In this document: positions 12,520 to 23,493 of the stretch, piece by piece
Numbering within the stretch: the first letter of the stretch is position 1
How the letters are laid out: every line of letters begins with the position of its first letter
Assembly: GCA_910574455.1 (NCBI GenBank)
Contig: CAJSYZ010000011.1
Location: forward strand, 1,116,001 to 1,180,000
From: Trichaptum fuscoviolaceum
Taxonomy: Eukaryota > Basidiomycota > Agaricomycetes > Hymenochaetales > Trichaptaceae
Direction of reading: 5' to 3'
DNA: 64,000 nucleotides
Translations under genes and position numbers: made by a program
The notes under the pieces: generated by a model
The model's input: only the letters and a program-made list of their open reading frames with translations
Database searches by the model: none
What the model was told of the DNA's origin: nothing

Positions 12520-13996
12520 GGGCGCCTTTTGGGACTGGTGGACTGTGTACGACTATGTTTTGGAATTCAGTGCTCTCAAAAAGGGTACTCTTAATGGCAC
12601 GGCTCGGTGAGCTCAAACCTCTAGAAATGTTTATACATCCAGTGCTGATGATGCCTCTTATGCTAGCAGTCAGCCTTATGCTTATGCTTCGCGACACACC
12701 ATAGCAGCTTCCTTGTTTGGAGCTGATTACGCATTCACACCCTACGTGGCGACGTGTAGGCGGAGCCAAACGAACAAGCCTCATATTCTTACGCACGCCA
12801 CTATCGACCTTAGTTGCCGTCGGTCGCACCTTGGAAATTTATCCACGATATCAATTACGACTCTTACGACTGGTACTTTTGGTACCCGCCAAGGTACGTT
12901 GATGATCTATTCCGATGTTTTCCTCAGTTCTCACTCCCCGTCACCTCAGAAACTTGATATATTGGCACTGAATTGACATGACGCTCTATGCACTATGCTC
13001 CCATGGGTTGAAAATAAAAAACGGATGGAATGAGTGTACAGAATACTGTATTCTAAATGTTACCTGAATAATGCATGTACATATACTTCTACTTTATTGG
13101 ATTCCAGATCTCTTCGTTTGGGGCTTGAAACGCGCGAGGGTCTGCTTCATCTGTTTACTTTCTTGATCTTTGTTTCAAGCTCTTCTGGTTCGCATAATAA
13201 AGAGGTCATGCTTACTAAAAGTAATGACAGCATTTTGAACCTCCGCAGATTTGCGGCATGCAGTACCGACGCGAGGTGTACATCTGAGTGGCACTCTCAT
13301 TCCTGGGCCAACACTCACTGCTATAACTCACTATTCTTTGCTATACCGAGAAATCAGAGCAACCTCTCCTATGCCTACGATAATATAAAGCTAGTAGGTA
13401 CCCTGGGGAGGCACCACCCACAAAATGGAAGGTCATTGCACTATCAATGACATTTGGTTCTGGTATCTTCTCGAGCACAAGGAAAGGTCGGACTGGATAC
13501 TTACCGGAGCACCGACATCTAAGCTTCAAAGGACATGAATAGACCTCTACAGCACCCTTTGCCTGATCCGCTGACTTTGAATCTGGCGCTTTCTCGGTTT
13601 ATGCAAAGCACTTCATCCTGCTATCAAATCAATCGCAGTCTTGAAACTGCTTGCCCACACTCCTTTCGATGAGTTTGCGCTTCGAAGTCCACCCATAGTG
13701 CGGCGTTCGGGTCACCCTCTCATGATCTCGAAGCCAGGACCCCCTCCCATGATGCTTCCCAAACTAATGATCCGAGCTTTCCCGAGGCTGAAGGTGACCC
13801 AGTATAGTTGACCGGTCCGTATCGACTTACTTTATACTTAGCATGGGTTGCCCTTCATCGCCGTACTTCAAGTTCGTGTCACTTGTAAACGACGGTCAAC
13901 AGAACTAAAGCATGCGAACACTATATAATGTTCTTTGTATAAATGTTCTTCTACAATGGCAGCAATGCCACTAACTTTTGATCCCCCATAACATCT
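12520..13996. other. intergenic, with weak coding-like stretch
   Basis: Most of this 1.5 kb shows nothing. From about 12640 to 12720 one plus frame reads DDASYASSQPYAYASRH, and near 12850-12900 another reads YDSYDWYFWYPPRYVDD. These look more protein-like than chance and could be tail exons or remnants of the CK1 gene, but no consistent splice model was found. A TTCAAGTT copy lies at 13867-13875, about 120 nt before gene C. Confidence 0.3.
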
Positions 13997-15152
13997 ATGA
14001 AACATACAAGCAGTCTCTTACTTCCGTGGACACTCTTCATCGTCGCAGACGCCGCCAGTGGCGCGTCTTATACCGGTGACCAGTATGCCGACGTATGTCC
14101 ATATGCACTACTATTATGCACTTCTGTTCTGCTAACTCTGATCAACAGGCACAGATAGCGCTCAACTCCTTATTCTCGCTCTTCTACCTCCTACTGTTTG
14201 GCTTCGGCATCGCGGTTCTCGTCGTAGTTCCAATGTTGCGAAACAGGATCTACTTCACTCTCCTCCTTACTCTTCTGTTCCAATCAATGAGCACTATCTT
14301 CAGCGTCTTCAGCACCGTTCTCGGCAACGGCGGACTAATGCAGCTCACGGACGCTTCATATGGGCCAACAAACATTGCATTTCTTGCATTGATTGACTTC
14401 TTCAGCTATTGGAGCTATGCATTGCTCTTCCTCTGCATATGTTTACTCGTCCACGAGCGGCATCTCGCCATGCAATCCCTCTCGTCAATTATCCCTACGA
14501 TATATTACACCTTGTTTGCCTTGTTAATGGTGTTTGGTATCACGGCTACCGGTATTTCCATCAACTACATTCGACTGGCCGACAACCGGGCATCATTCAT
14601 AGGCCTCACCCCCGCCGAAATCGATCACAAGGCCTCTCTGTCACTCGATCTCGGGTATACGTTTAATTCGATTTGGTACTTTGCGTCGGCTTGCCTCGTC
14701 GGTTACGTCGTTTATGTTCAACAGCAGATGAGGCGATATCCATTTAACGATAAAGTACGTTCACTATGTCATTTCAGAACTGAAAGGTTGACTAAAGGAT
14801 GTCGCTCTAAGGCTATGTGGTTTATCCTTGTTATCATCATACCACTCTATATTTTCCTGAACGTGGAGAGTATTGTGTTTACCATCATAAACTCCTCGTC
14901 AGGGATCAAAGTCAAACATAATCCGGTCGCAGACTTACATCAATCCGAAAGGGATCAGATTGCGGAGAACGTTCTTTCCAATATCTTCTTCATTGCCGTT
15001 TCCGGTGCTATTCTCGCCTTAGGCCTATCGTGCGGTCGCTGGAACACAGGATCAGCACGTAAGCTCCACTTCATAATAAGTTGCGAGTGTATTTTGGAAG
15101 CTGACGACCATGACCAGCACTTATGCACGAGCTTTCGAAGGAGAAAAGTTAA
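13997..15152 (+). CDS. multi-pass membrane protein, family member C
   Basis: Exons 13997-14092, 14149-14754, 14812-15058 and 15118-15152 sum to 984 nt, giving 327 residues in frame. Exon 1 encodes a signal peptide (MKHTSSLLLPWTLFIVADA). Exon 2 carries five hydrophobic segments with the family landmarks SYALLFLCICLLVHER, YYTLFALLMVFG and FNSIWY. Exon 3 has two more (ILVIIIPLYIFL and SGAILALGL). About seven helices plus a cleaved leader is the shared architecture of A-D. C is the best intact reference copy in the window. Function unknown. The last small exon is predicted only from splice signals. Confidence 0.65.
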
Positions 15153-16023
15153 GAGCTTGGCGCAATGATAACTCGCTCATGAGGAAAGTGATATGATTCT
15201 TTTCCTATTTATGTCTTAGAATCTATGTCATGATGTAAACCGTCGCCCTTTAGTATATCTAATCAGGTTGAACGTACCAGTGCCCCAGGCCTCACATTCA
15301 TCTGTGTATCACTCACTATATAGCACTGTCATAACCTGATCCGATCTACATATACATATGTACATATATAAGTATGCTAGAACATCTGCCAGTGTTGGCT
15401 TCACATCTGTCCCGTTTTTATGTTGGACCAAAATGACAAGGAGAGAAAGAGTTGATTAAGTTGAGTTTATGTGTATACAGGTTTGATGTGTCCGTCCAGC
15501 ACTGGCACACTTACAGTGGACCGACAATCTAAGTCAGATTTTAAAGAAAAGCGAAGCCTTTCGTTCGGAGCTTAAATTTATAGTCAAATATATTTGTCTA
15601 ATTCACAGCTTTTCTTCTATCTACCCCACTGCTCTAAATCTTACATTACATAGCGCAACCTTCGGGCTTAACAACAATAGATCAAGAAACTAACATAACC
15701 GGGTAAGATAATGCAGGATAAGTACACTGGCATGCCACGGATCCACCGGAAAGCTCGGATCACAGCTTGAGATGTACTACAACTGGCACAGCATTCGCCT
15801 CAGGCTGTTAGCATGAGAGTGTGCATTCAAGTTCGCTTAGGCTTGCGTGTCTCTCATGGAAGTACCATCGCCGGGCGATCCTGTTATTTAGGTGAGCATG
15901 TGTAGCAAGATCGGCAAACTGCATTTCCGCAGCATTTATATTACTTGAAGCTACTACTTCAAGTTGGTTGGTCGCCATTTGCCCTCCTTGAGTATCCTGT
16001 TTGCACCCTTTCCGTGAAGTACA
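15153..16023. other. intergenic between membrane genes C and D
   Basis: 3' flank of C and 5' flank of D. It contains two TTCAAGTT copies (15826-15834 and 15958-15966) 58-198 nt before the presumed start of D. Confidence 0.5.
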
Positions 16024-17180
16024 ATGGGCTTCCTTGACGATATTAGAGGCTATCATGGTAATGGATTCACGTCGGTATGTCTCCCAGCTCTTGATGTCGA
16101 AGGGAAGGTACAGAAAGCTGACTTTAGTTATGCGTTACCACAGAAAGGCCGATATTGCTATTCTTGCCACCTCGGCGGTTCACTATCTCATTCTGACATG
16201 CTTGAGTGGTGCAATATTCGTGACCACTCCGAAGGGGCGACGTGCTGCGTGTGGAGTCTTGTTTCTCTCACTCCTTTGCGCGCTCGTCGAGACGGCTGCG
16301 GCGATCTTCACCCTCGTCATTTTCGCGGGTGGGATATCGGTTGGAGATAGCCTTGCGCAGCTGGTGCTTACGTTCTTCACTGCGGCTGCGGGTAATTGGA
16401 TGTTGCCCTTGCTCTTCCTCTCACTGTGCTTCCTCCTTCATGAACGGATCGTGTTCACCAAGCTATGGACGGATGCGCAGGGAGGGCGCGGGCTTGTGCG
16501 CCTACGTACGATCGTGTTGGTGTACTGGATGCTGTTCGCCTTGATCATGTTGGCGGGTACTGCGCTCGTAGTCTTTTTCGTCAGCTACCAGCGGCTCCTG
16601 TGGGGTGGTAGCATCGATGATGATGGTGGTTCCGCACTTTTGAGTGCTTATAATGGGGGTCAATTCGCAGCTTTGTCGTACGGGTTCACTTCTGTTTGGT
16701 ATACAGTACCACATCGCTTTTCTTCGGAGCATTCGCATACTATGCATTTTATATGACACGCCAATTCTCGTCCATGGATAAGGTGAGTTTGTCATTCCCT
16801 TTTGTCAAGCAGAAGTTCTCATATCTTGTTTCAGTCTGCGAAGTTGCTATTCTTCTGGATCGTGCCAGCGTATATTGTGTTAATTTTGCAAGATGTCTTT
16901 TTCATGATCTTGTTCTCCGTTCCTCCGTACAACGACCCATCGGCCAATACCCAAGGTATATCACTTGCGAGTACACTCTGTTTCAACATTGTGTTCTGTG
17001 TGATCACGGCTCTCCTTGTCGGCTTGGTATTCAAAAATGCAAAGTTGTACAGCCTCACCTCCTGTAAGTTCTTTTCTCCTGTGTATTTGATGAGAACTTG
17101 ACAAGAATTGTGCAGCTGTACAAGATTTGCAATTGAACAGTCTTCAGAGTAGGGATGGCGAAGAACACACAGGTTACTGA
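16024..17180 (+). pseudogene. multi-pass membrane protein D, frameshifted
   Basis: Exon 2 begins near 16148 (ADIAILA, aligned with ADLAFL of B). It carries LPLLFLSLCFLLHER, YWMLFALIMLAGTALVVFF and FTSVWY. Immediately after FTSVWY (about 16700) the family-like sequence continues one frame over as STTSLFFGAFAYYAFY, reaching the conserved end MDK at 16782. Exon 2 is thus 635 nt, not a multiple of three, whereas A (627), B (609) and C (606) are. Exon 3 (16835-17063) and a small exon 4 (17116-17180) are open. The simplest reading is a one-base deletion near 16700. A sequencing error is possible. The first exon is not resolved; 16024 is only the nearest ATG. Confidence 0.6.
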
Positions 17181-17882
17181 ACTTCTTCATAACTAGTATA
17201 GCCGGCGAACTGACATCCGTGTGCATTTGTAGGTCATGATTTTCTCGAGTCACTATCTCGCCGTCCAAAACCTTCCTGGGAACGTGAATCAACAGTGTAA
17301 ATGTAATTTGGCCGGCTTTCCGTTATGAGTTTCTAACCCGTCAAGATCTTGGTTATGTCGTTACGAATTTTAGTCATGGCTATTGGCATTCCTTGCTAGG
17401 ATGCGATTGATTATCAGATGCTTTACAGGCCTGTAGTCACCACAACTAACTGATCTTACTCTATGTAAGTATTATACAAAGGGTATAAAGATCTCCGTTA
17501 TTTTTGGTCTAGCTTGGACAGTGTGTCGTTTCGTACTTCCTTTCTGACACGATTATACATACCCAAGAAAAGTTTCAGAGAAAGAAGCTGATAAAGGAAA
17601 TTTCATTCCAGTCGGTAAAGAGGGTGCGGTAACGAGAAGTTATTGGGTGAATCTAATTCAACTTCTGTTGTTGTTCGCTCGCCGGCCTGTCGTTGCCGTT
17701 GTTCAAGTTGGCGCCTAAGGAACAACACGCAGTTGTTCAAATAGTAGCCTCCGTGAGTAGCGTCAATTCCATTTCTAGTACCGCTCTGAGGGAATGGTGG
17801 TTCCGCAGCTTCGCCGGCGGAATGAGCAACGACTTGCGACGGGTGTTCCAAATCTCGATAACTCACCCCACCTCGCCTCAGT
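17181..17882. other. intergenic
   Basis: Between gene D and the 3' end of SUS1. One TTCAAGTT copy lies at 17702-17710. No gene seen. Confidence 0.5.
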
Positions 17883-18346
17883 CTAATCCATCTGTTTGTC
17901 CAAGTAATTCTTGATCACCTTGGTGACTTCCTGCCTCACTATGGGAGGTACGCTTCCTACAAGTGTATTCAGCAGCGTGTCGTTCGACCGCGTTTCACAT
18001 ATGTGCATTATATTACCTTGACCCTGATGTTCGAGTTTTGCCAAGAGGGTCCTGAAATGTGTCAATTGGGCAGCGCTGGAGCCGATGTATTCTGGAAACC
18101 AAAAAGCCGTAAATATGTAAGTCGACCGACTTATCCGGAATGAATCTGGCAATTACCTCGGCCACTGTTCTTTAAATCATCAGTCCATCCTGATTCGTTC
18201 AATTTTGCTGCCAATAAAGCGAGAATACTAGCGAATTTTGTGAGCATTGGATTCTGCAGAATACGATAAAGAACACCTTACTTGTCCCAGTCGCCTGAAT
18301 CAACCATGCGACGATGTACCTGAGCGAACAACGTATCTTGAGCCAT
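17883..18346 (-). CDS. SUS1: SAGA/TREX-2 subunit Sus1 (ENY2 family)
   Basis: Four exons (18282-18346, 18157-18227, 18017-18091, 17883-17956) total 285 nt, giving 94 residues, the usual size of Sus1/ENY2. The protein starts MAQDTLFAQVHRRMVDSGDW, continues ILALLAAKLNESGWTDDLK and ends VPPIVRQEVTKVIKNYLDKQ, matching the amphipathic helices of the e(y)2 family. The last intron (17957-18016) is open in frame, so unspliced reading would add 20 residues; splicing restores a gapless fit to ENY2. Sus1 links SAGA histone H2B deubiquitination with TREX-2 mRNA export at the nuclear pore. A TTCAAGTT copy lies 59 nt upstream (18405-18413). Confidence 0.85.
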
Positions 18347-18763
18347 GTGAGATGATAGTACTTTGGCAAGAAGTGTTCAGGGACGACACCTGTGGCCGGA
18401 GCCGTTCAAGTTCTCAGGCTTGCATGTATAGGCGTCTCTTCCTCCCAGCACCACTGGCACCGTGACCATGCTCATCTCACCTCTGCGCGCATCTATCTCA
18501 ATTAACAGCTTTCTAGAACAAGGCTGCTACATACTTATCTCTTGTGTCCATCTGAGGTCTACGCAAGAAGTGACGTTGCGACTGCGGAGGTGGCATATCT
18601 ACCTCCGTCGGCCGCCAAGAACAAATACCTTGCCGAGATGATAGCAGCTCGAGATGGGTTGGAAGTCTGATTTGATGGTACCAAGGACGTGGACAAGGTT
18701 TGTCTATATAAGAACTTTTTGTTTGAGTTGACCTTGCCGGATGTCATCCTTCTCCTCCCCCGC
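18347..18763. promoter_or_regulatory. shared divergent promoter region, SUS1 / GH79
   Basis: This 417-bp region separates two divergent start codons. It contains TTCAAGTT at 18405-18413 near SUS1 and a good TATA box (TATATAAG, 18705-18712) 52-59 nt before the GH79 ATG. The TATA position argues against the alternative ATG at 18689 for GH79. Confidence 0.5.
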
Positions 18764-20720
18764 ATGCTCCCTGCTGGTCTGCTCGCCCTCCTGTCGGCGT
18801 GTCTGCTGCCAGTAGATGCAGCCAAGACTGCATTGAATGTTACGTTTCCAAATGCATCAACAACTGGGGTGAACAGCGTCAATGACAACTTCCTTGGGAT
18901 ATCGTTTGAGCTCAGCCCGTTTAACACGCAATGTAAGGTGAATATTATATGGTCGTGTGATACCTGTTAACACTACTTTCGTAGGGGGAGAAACCCCGAC
19001 AACCATGGCCAACGCCATGAAGAACTATCTCGCAAACGTTCGAGCTCGGATGACGAACCCGCTACGCATTCGAATAGGTGGCAATGGGATGGACTCGTCT
19101 ACCTATGTCCCAAACCAGAAGAATATGATCACCGAGACGGATCCGGACGCCTACTACAATGACATTCCGGTGGACTTCGGACCTGCATTCTTCAACGTGC
19201 TCAACGCCATGGCGGACGCGGTGGGGAGCATGGATTACATCATCGGGCTAAGCATGCAGGACCCGGCAGAGGATGATGATGTGATAGAATTGGCGGCGGC
19301 AGCTCGGTCGATACTGGGCAACAGGTTAGATGCGATGCTGCTGGGGAACGAGCCCGACCTCTATGCTGGGCATGGCACACGAGACAACTATACCATCCAG
19401 GACTATATTCCCGAAATTGGAAAAGTGCTTGATGACCTTGCAAATTCGATCTACGGCAACCTCACTAACGAAACACTTATCGGAGGTCCAACAGTCTGCT
19501 GCTCCTGGTAAGTTGGAAATTGATCAGGTGCTCCTCTCTTCTCTAATATCTTATATTAGGGATCTTGACGACGTATTAAAAGCTGGCTTGGATCAATATA
19601 CATATAAATATTATACGTATGTTTATCATCATCCCTATTAGATTGCTACTGAACCCTTGCGCAGTATACAACACTATCCTACATATGTATGTAGTGGTTA
19701 TAATGACAAGACGTCGAACATATCTTACTATATCTCTCATACGAATGGTATGTTTCGAGGTCTGATAACCATAGTTCTCTATTCTGATTGGAATATAGTC
19801 GAGCCATTTTTGCAGTGGAATGACGATGGCATCGAGATAGCGAAATCCCGAGGTGTGCCTATACTTCTTACTGAATATAATACTGCATCTTGCGGCGGTG
19901 ATCCAACCGTTGCGCCTACAGTAAGTTCCCTACGTAGTCAAGTTGTTCTTCTAACATTGAATATCGTGCAATCTAGTTTGCCGCTGCTCTTTGGGCTATT
20001 GATGTTGCGTTGAAAGCCGCGTCACTCAACTTCTCTGGAATTTATTTGCACACCCGCGAATACAATATCTCCTACAACTTATTCGACCCGCCGTCACCAA
20101 CGACTCCAACCCATTCTGGATGGCGGACGGGGGCAGTGTACTATGCGACACTCGTCGTCGCAGAGGCAATTTCGAACGCGACGAGCGTCATATCTGATCT
20201 GAACCTCGCAAAGTCCAACACTGACCCAAAGGCGACAGTCGCTGCCTATGGGATTTACGATGGAGCTACTCTTGCCAAGAGCAAGTTTGTCTTGTTCAAC
20301 TATGCGTACCCGCGAACCGATCGAGGAGAGACTGCTGATGATGTGGTGCAAACGTTTCGGCTGCCCGCGAACCTCACGCATGCGGTGGGCGTACGATACC
20401 TTCTTGCGCCCAACATCACGGAGCAGACAAATATCACCTGGGCGGGACAGACGGTCGGCAGCAACGGAGATTTGCAAGATGGTCAATCAACTGATTTTCG
20501 GCCTTGCCGGAATGGATGCAGTATCGATGTTCCCGGTCCTGGTCTAGCGTTAATATGGCTAAATCCAAAAGAACAGGGTGACAATATCTATGTTGGAAAT
20601 TCAACTATCGCTGGAGTTTTTAATGGCGATCCAAGAACCAAAGGCTTTGTAGTGTCACTACGGTGGATTGTCTTTTTTGCATTTCTTGGTGTTCTTCTCG
20701 AATCCTTCGTAATTTTATAG
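18764..20720 (+). CDS. secreted glycoside hydrolase family 79 (beta-glucuronidase-like)
   Basis: Six exons (18764-18932, 18985-19507, 19560-19616, 19665-19747, 19799-19920, 19977-20720) sum to 1698 nt, giving 565 residues in frame. The N terminus MLPAGLLALLSACLLPVDA is a signal peptide. Family landmarks are RIGGNGMDSSTYV, GNEPDLY with the presumed acid/base Glu179, QHYPTY, and LLTEYNTASCGG with the presumed nucleophile Glu303. Many N-glycosylation sequons fit an extracellular enzyme. GH79 enzymes remove glucuronic acid or 4-O-methyl-glucuronic acid, for example from arabinogalactan proteins, so a role in plant-polymer degradation is likely. The C terminus ends in a hydrophobic stretch (WIVFFAFLGVLLESFVIL) with no charged tail, suggesting GPI or membrane anchoring. 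Confidence 0.85.
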
Positions 20721-20985
20721 TTTAGGTTGGTAACCTTCCTGCGTATTTATTTGCTATCGTTGTCTTAGAGTAGTTTAGTTTCAATGGTTTGGACATCTCA
20801 GCAGGAATCATGTAGATAGTTTGTTAGGGATCACATACACTGAGAAGTTTGTAGAGGATAAAGAGAAGGCTTGATATATAGAGTAAAAGATAGCAAGTCG
20901 CGGTGGTATAGTACATCATGATACATATAGTGGAATGAGTTATGATCTTGACAAGTTTTGGTATTGGGTGGTGGCAGTCTCGTAT

Positions 20986-22268
20986 TCATGTTGGAAAATG
21001 CGATTTTGCTCCCGCACCATGAAGCTGGAAGTAAACGGTGGATGAGATATGTACACTTTCATGAAAGTGATGATCGTCGACGTACTTCATTAGTTCGTGC
21101 ACATAATCTCGAAGAATTGCGACAGACTCTTGGTCCACTGTTGACTGCGCCACCATGGTCGGGAGGCTCACTGATGAGAATTGTCAATCGTTAGCATCTA
21201 ATTCTCTTGGAAGCGTATGAGACGGGGGATATGTAGTCACCTAGCATCCTCAGCAGGTGTTCTGCGCCGTACACCTGGCTCATCTCCTTCTCCTGACCGA
21301 CGATGACATGCGAGCCGGTCACATACATCTTGCGCTGCTCCATGTACTGCGGGCGCTCGAACCGGTACAGCAGGTTCGTCCCGATCGCGCGGTCGAAGTA
21401 CAGTCGCAGGCCGGAGATGACGGTCGGGAGGACCGCCGCTGCGCGCGGGGGCGGTTTCGGCAGGTTCTTCACGTATGTCGCGAACTCCTGGAGCAGCTGC
21501 TCGACGGTGGGCTCCCGCGGGAGGGTGACGAGCTGCGAGGCAGGTGCGAGGTTAGCATTAAGTCTATGCAATGGGAATTGGGAGATGCAGACCTGCCCGT
21601 TCTTCGTGACGGCTTCCCAGTCGTCCACTAGCTTGATCTTGAGCGCTTCAGGAACGATGAGCTTCATCTCTGGCTTTCTAGTGCCATCGTCCTGAATATT
21701 ATAATTAGATGAAGATGATTATAATGAATCGAATAAACAAATAATGAAACTTTGAACATGACTGACCTCCTCTCGCCCACGTTTCGTGCCTCTTGTTCCC
21801 TCCTTCCGTCCTCCAGCAGCTGAGACTCTGCCCGACACTGTCCCCGTTCCAGTCTTTTGTGCCTTTGAGGCCGACGCAGACGTAGAGGACGTCCCCGTCG
21901 AGCTCGCCGCCAGTTGCTTCTGCAGTGCGATATTCTGCTCATTGAACTTCAGCAGTCGGTTTTGCGGTACCCATTCGTCCCATCTTTAGCCGTGAGGAGA
22001 ACGACAGAATCATCGAGAGCAAGCCAGAAAGCAATATAAGAAGAAGAAGCGCCCGTCAGTCAGTCAGACCTCAAAGACTACAGACACCTGCGAAGAATAC
22101 CAACGTTTGTTTCCAGCCCTTGTAGTGCACGAAGAAGTGTGGCCCATAAATTCCGGTCGTAGACGTCGATTCGTCCCAGGTCTCGGACTTGAGCACCTTT
22201 GCCTCGTAGATCAGAGGCCCATGATAGCAGAGGACACGCTCATTGGGGGTGAAAGTCGGTTGCGACAT
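20986..22268 (-). CDS. EAF3: MRG/chromo-domain chromatin protein Eaf3 (MRG15)
   Basis: The N-terminal chromo barrel reads [17 protein letters not shown], then [12 protein letters not shown], spliced to [16 protein letters not shown] basic Ala/Ser linker follows, then the MRG domain: [44 protein letters not shown], and after the last intron (21171-21240) [19 protein letters not shown] to the stop at 20986. An intron inside TKNGQ-LVTLP (about 21536-21596) must be removed to restore the MRG core. Eaf3 recognises H3K36 methylation and belongs to the NuA4 acetyltransferase and Rpd3S deacetylase complexes. I place the start at 22268 ([13 protein letters not shown]); an upstream in-frame ATG at 22337 would add 23 residues. 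The gene lies in tandem behind mago nashi. Confidence 0.88.
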
Positions 22269-22587
22269 GGTGGAGGCAGACGAGTTTCCGCGCCGAGTCG
22301 CGGGGCGACCAACCGTACGCGCCTTCCGAGCACCCATTGCACTTGCGTTCTCATGGGCGAACTTCAGCTACCTCACAGAGGTCGGGCGAGTGTTATAAGG
22401 CTGTGGCAGAGTCATTGTTTTATTAGGACTGCTGAGCCACCGCAGTGCGAAGTTTACATTTCATTTCAACATTCAAAGCCTAAGAAATAAGCACAGATGT
22501 ACAGAACTTTTAATGATAAGATCGGGAGAAGAACACAATGGAAGTGAAGGCGTGAAAAGATCAGACTGAGACGCTATTCGACGCGCA

Positions 22588-23493
22588 CTATATGGGTTTA
22601 ATCTTGAAGTGTAACGAGATGAGGGAAAAAATGAGGCACTAGAAAGATCGATATTAGGGCATGTCTGAAAATAACTGCACAGCGGGAGAACCTTACCTTG
22701 AGGTCCTGGACCAAGTAATAGAACACGCGAAGTCCTTCCGGGTCTTCGCTATCCTGTAGGTCGACTAACGATCCGATCTTTGCGGTCTAAAGAGAAGAGA
22801 TGATATTACAAGGATGAGTCAACCATGAATCTTAAAAGAGCACAGGGTGCACGCACTTCAAACGCTATGTGGTCGCTTCCCACTCGAATCTCCAGCTCCT
22901 GCTTTCCTACGATGTTCTTCTTTGGCCAGTTAGTATCATCTTCTCTATAGTACACAAGCTTTGTTAGTATCGTTTTGGGAGCTGAGACGAAGGTTAACAA
23001 TAGAAAAGCCATGCTTCCCAAATATGTGCCTAGAGGGTGTCGTGAACGTACTTGATGATCTCACTCTGCTCTACAATTCGCTTAAGTTCTTTCACAACCA
23101 AGGGGCCGATCCACACTATTCAGAGACGCGTCGACGGCCATCCAATATGCCGATAGATGGAAAGAGATTGTCAATTGGGTAGTCCTCAACAGGTTGCATC
23201 GAGTACGCACTCTCTTTGCGAATTAAACTGTCATTCCGATAGTTCGAGTTGTTCGCGTATCGTAGACGGCCATGCGAGTATTCAAACTCGAGGAACTCAT
23301 GTCCGTGTTTGCCTGAATGGCCAGTGCTGCATCAGCGGAAATGCACAAGTTGGCATGTTAGTGAATATCGTACTCGTTCGGACCGCCAGCACGTACTAGT
23401 ATCTGCAAGAAACCTGATATGATAAATCTGTGCATATGCCACGAAAAACTCTACATACCGAAGGTAGAACGGGTCTTTTTCGAGTGCGGACAT
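22588..23493 (-). CDS. MAGO: mago nashi, exon-junction-complex core subunit
   Basis: Seven exons (23459-23493, 23397-23402, 23211-23326, 23052-23115, 22857-22944, 22697-22786, 22588-22638) total 450 nt, giving 149 residues; human MAGOH has 146. Conserved blocks are [67 protein letters not shown] and the end SLHFKIKPI. Mago with Y14 locks eIF4A3 onto spliced mRNA. Exon 2 is only 6 nt (ATACTA) and is required to give RYY in frame. The join after RKE (intron 23116-23210) is the least certain splice. Conservation is so high that the identification is close to certain. Confidence 0.93.
23397..23402 (-). other. MAGO: 6-nt microexon of mago nashi
   Basis: The transcribed strand reads cttgcag, ATACTA, gtacgt. 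Including these six bases between exon 1 (ending CTTCG) and exon 3 (starting CACTGG) yields FYLRYYTGHSG, matching the invariant FYLRYYVGHKG of Mago. Skipping it removes two residues but keeps the frame. Confidence 0.85.

Noticed and set aside
14755..14811. Continuous reading through the second intron of membrane gene C
   Set aside because: The insertion breaks alignment with A and B. Donor gtacgt and acceptor ctctaag give the conserved NDK junction.
17603..17866. 87-residue minus-strand frame after SUS1
   Set aside because: No similarity to Sus1 or any family. SUS1 ends cleanly at 17883.
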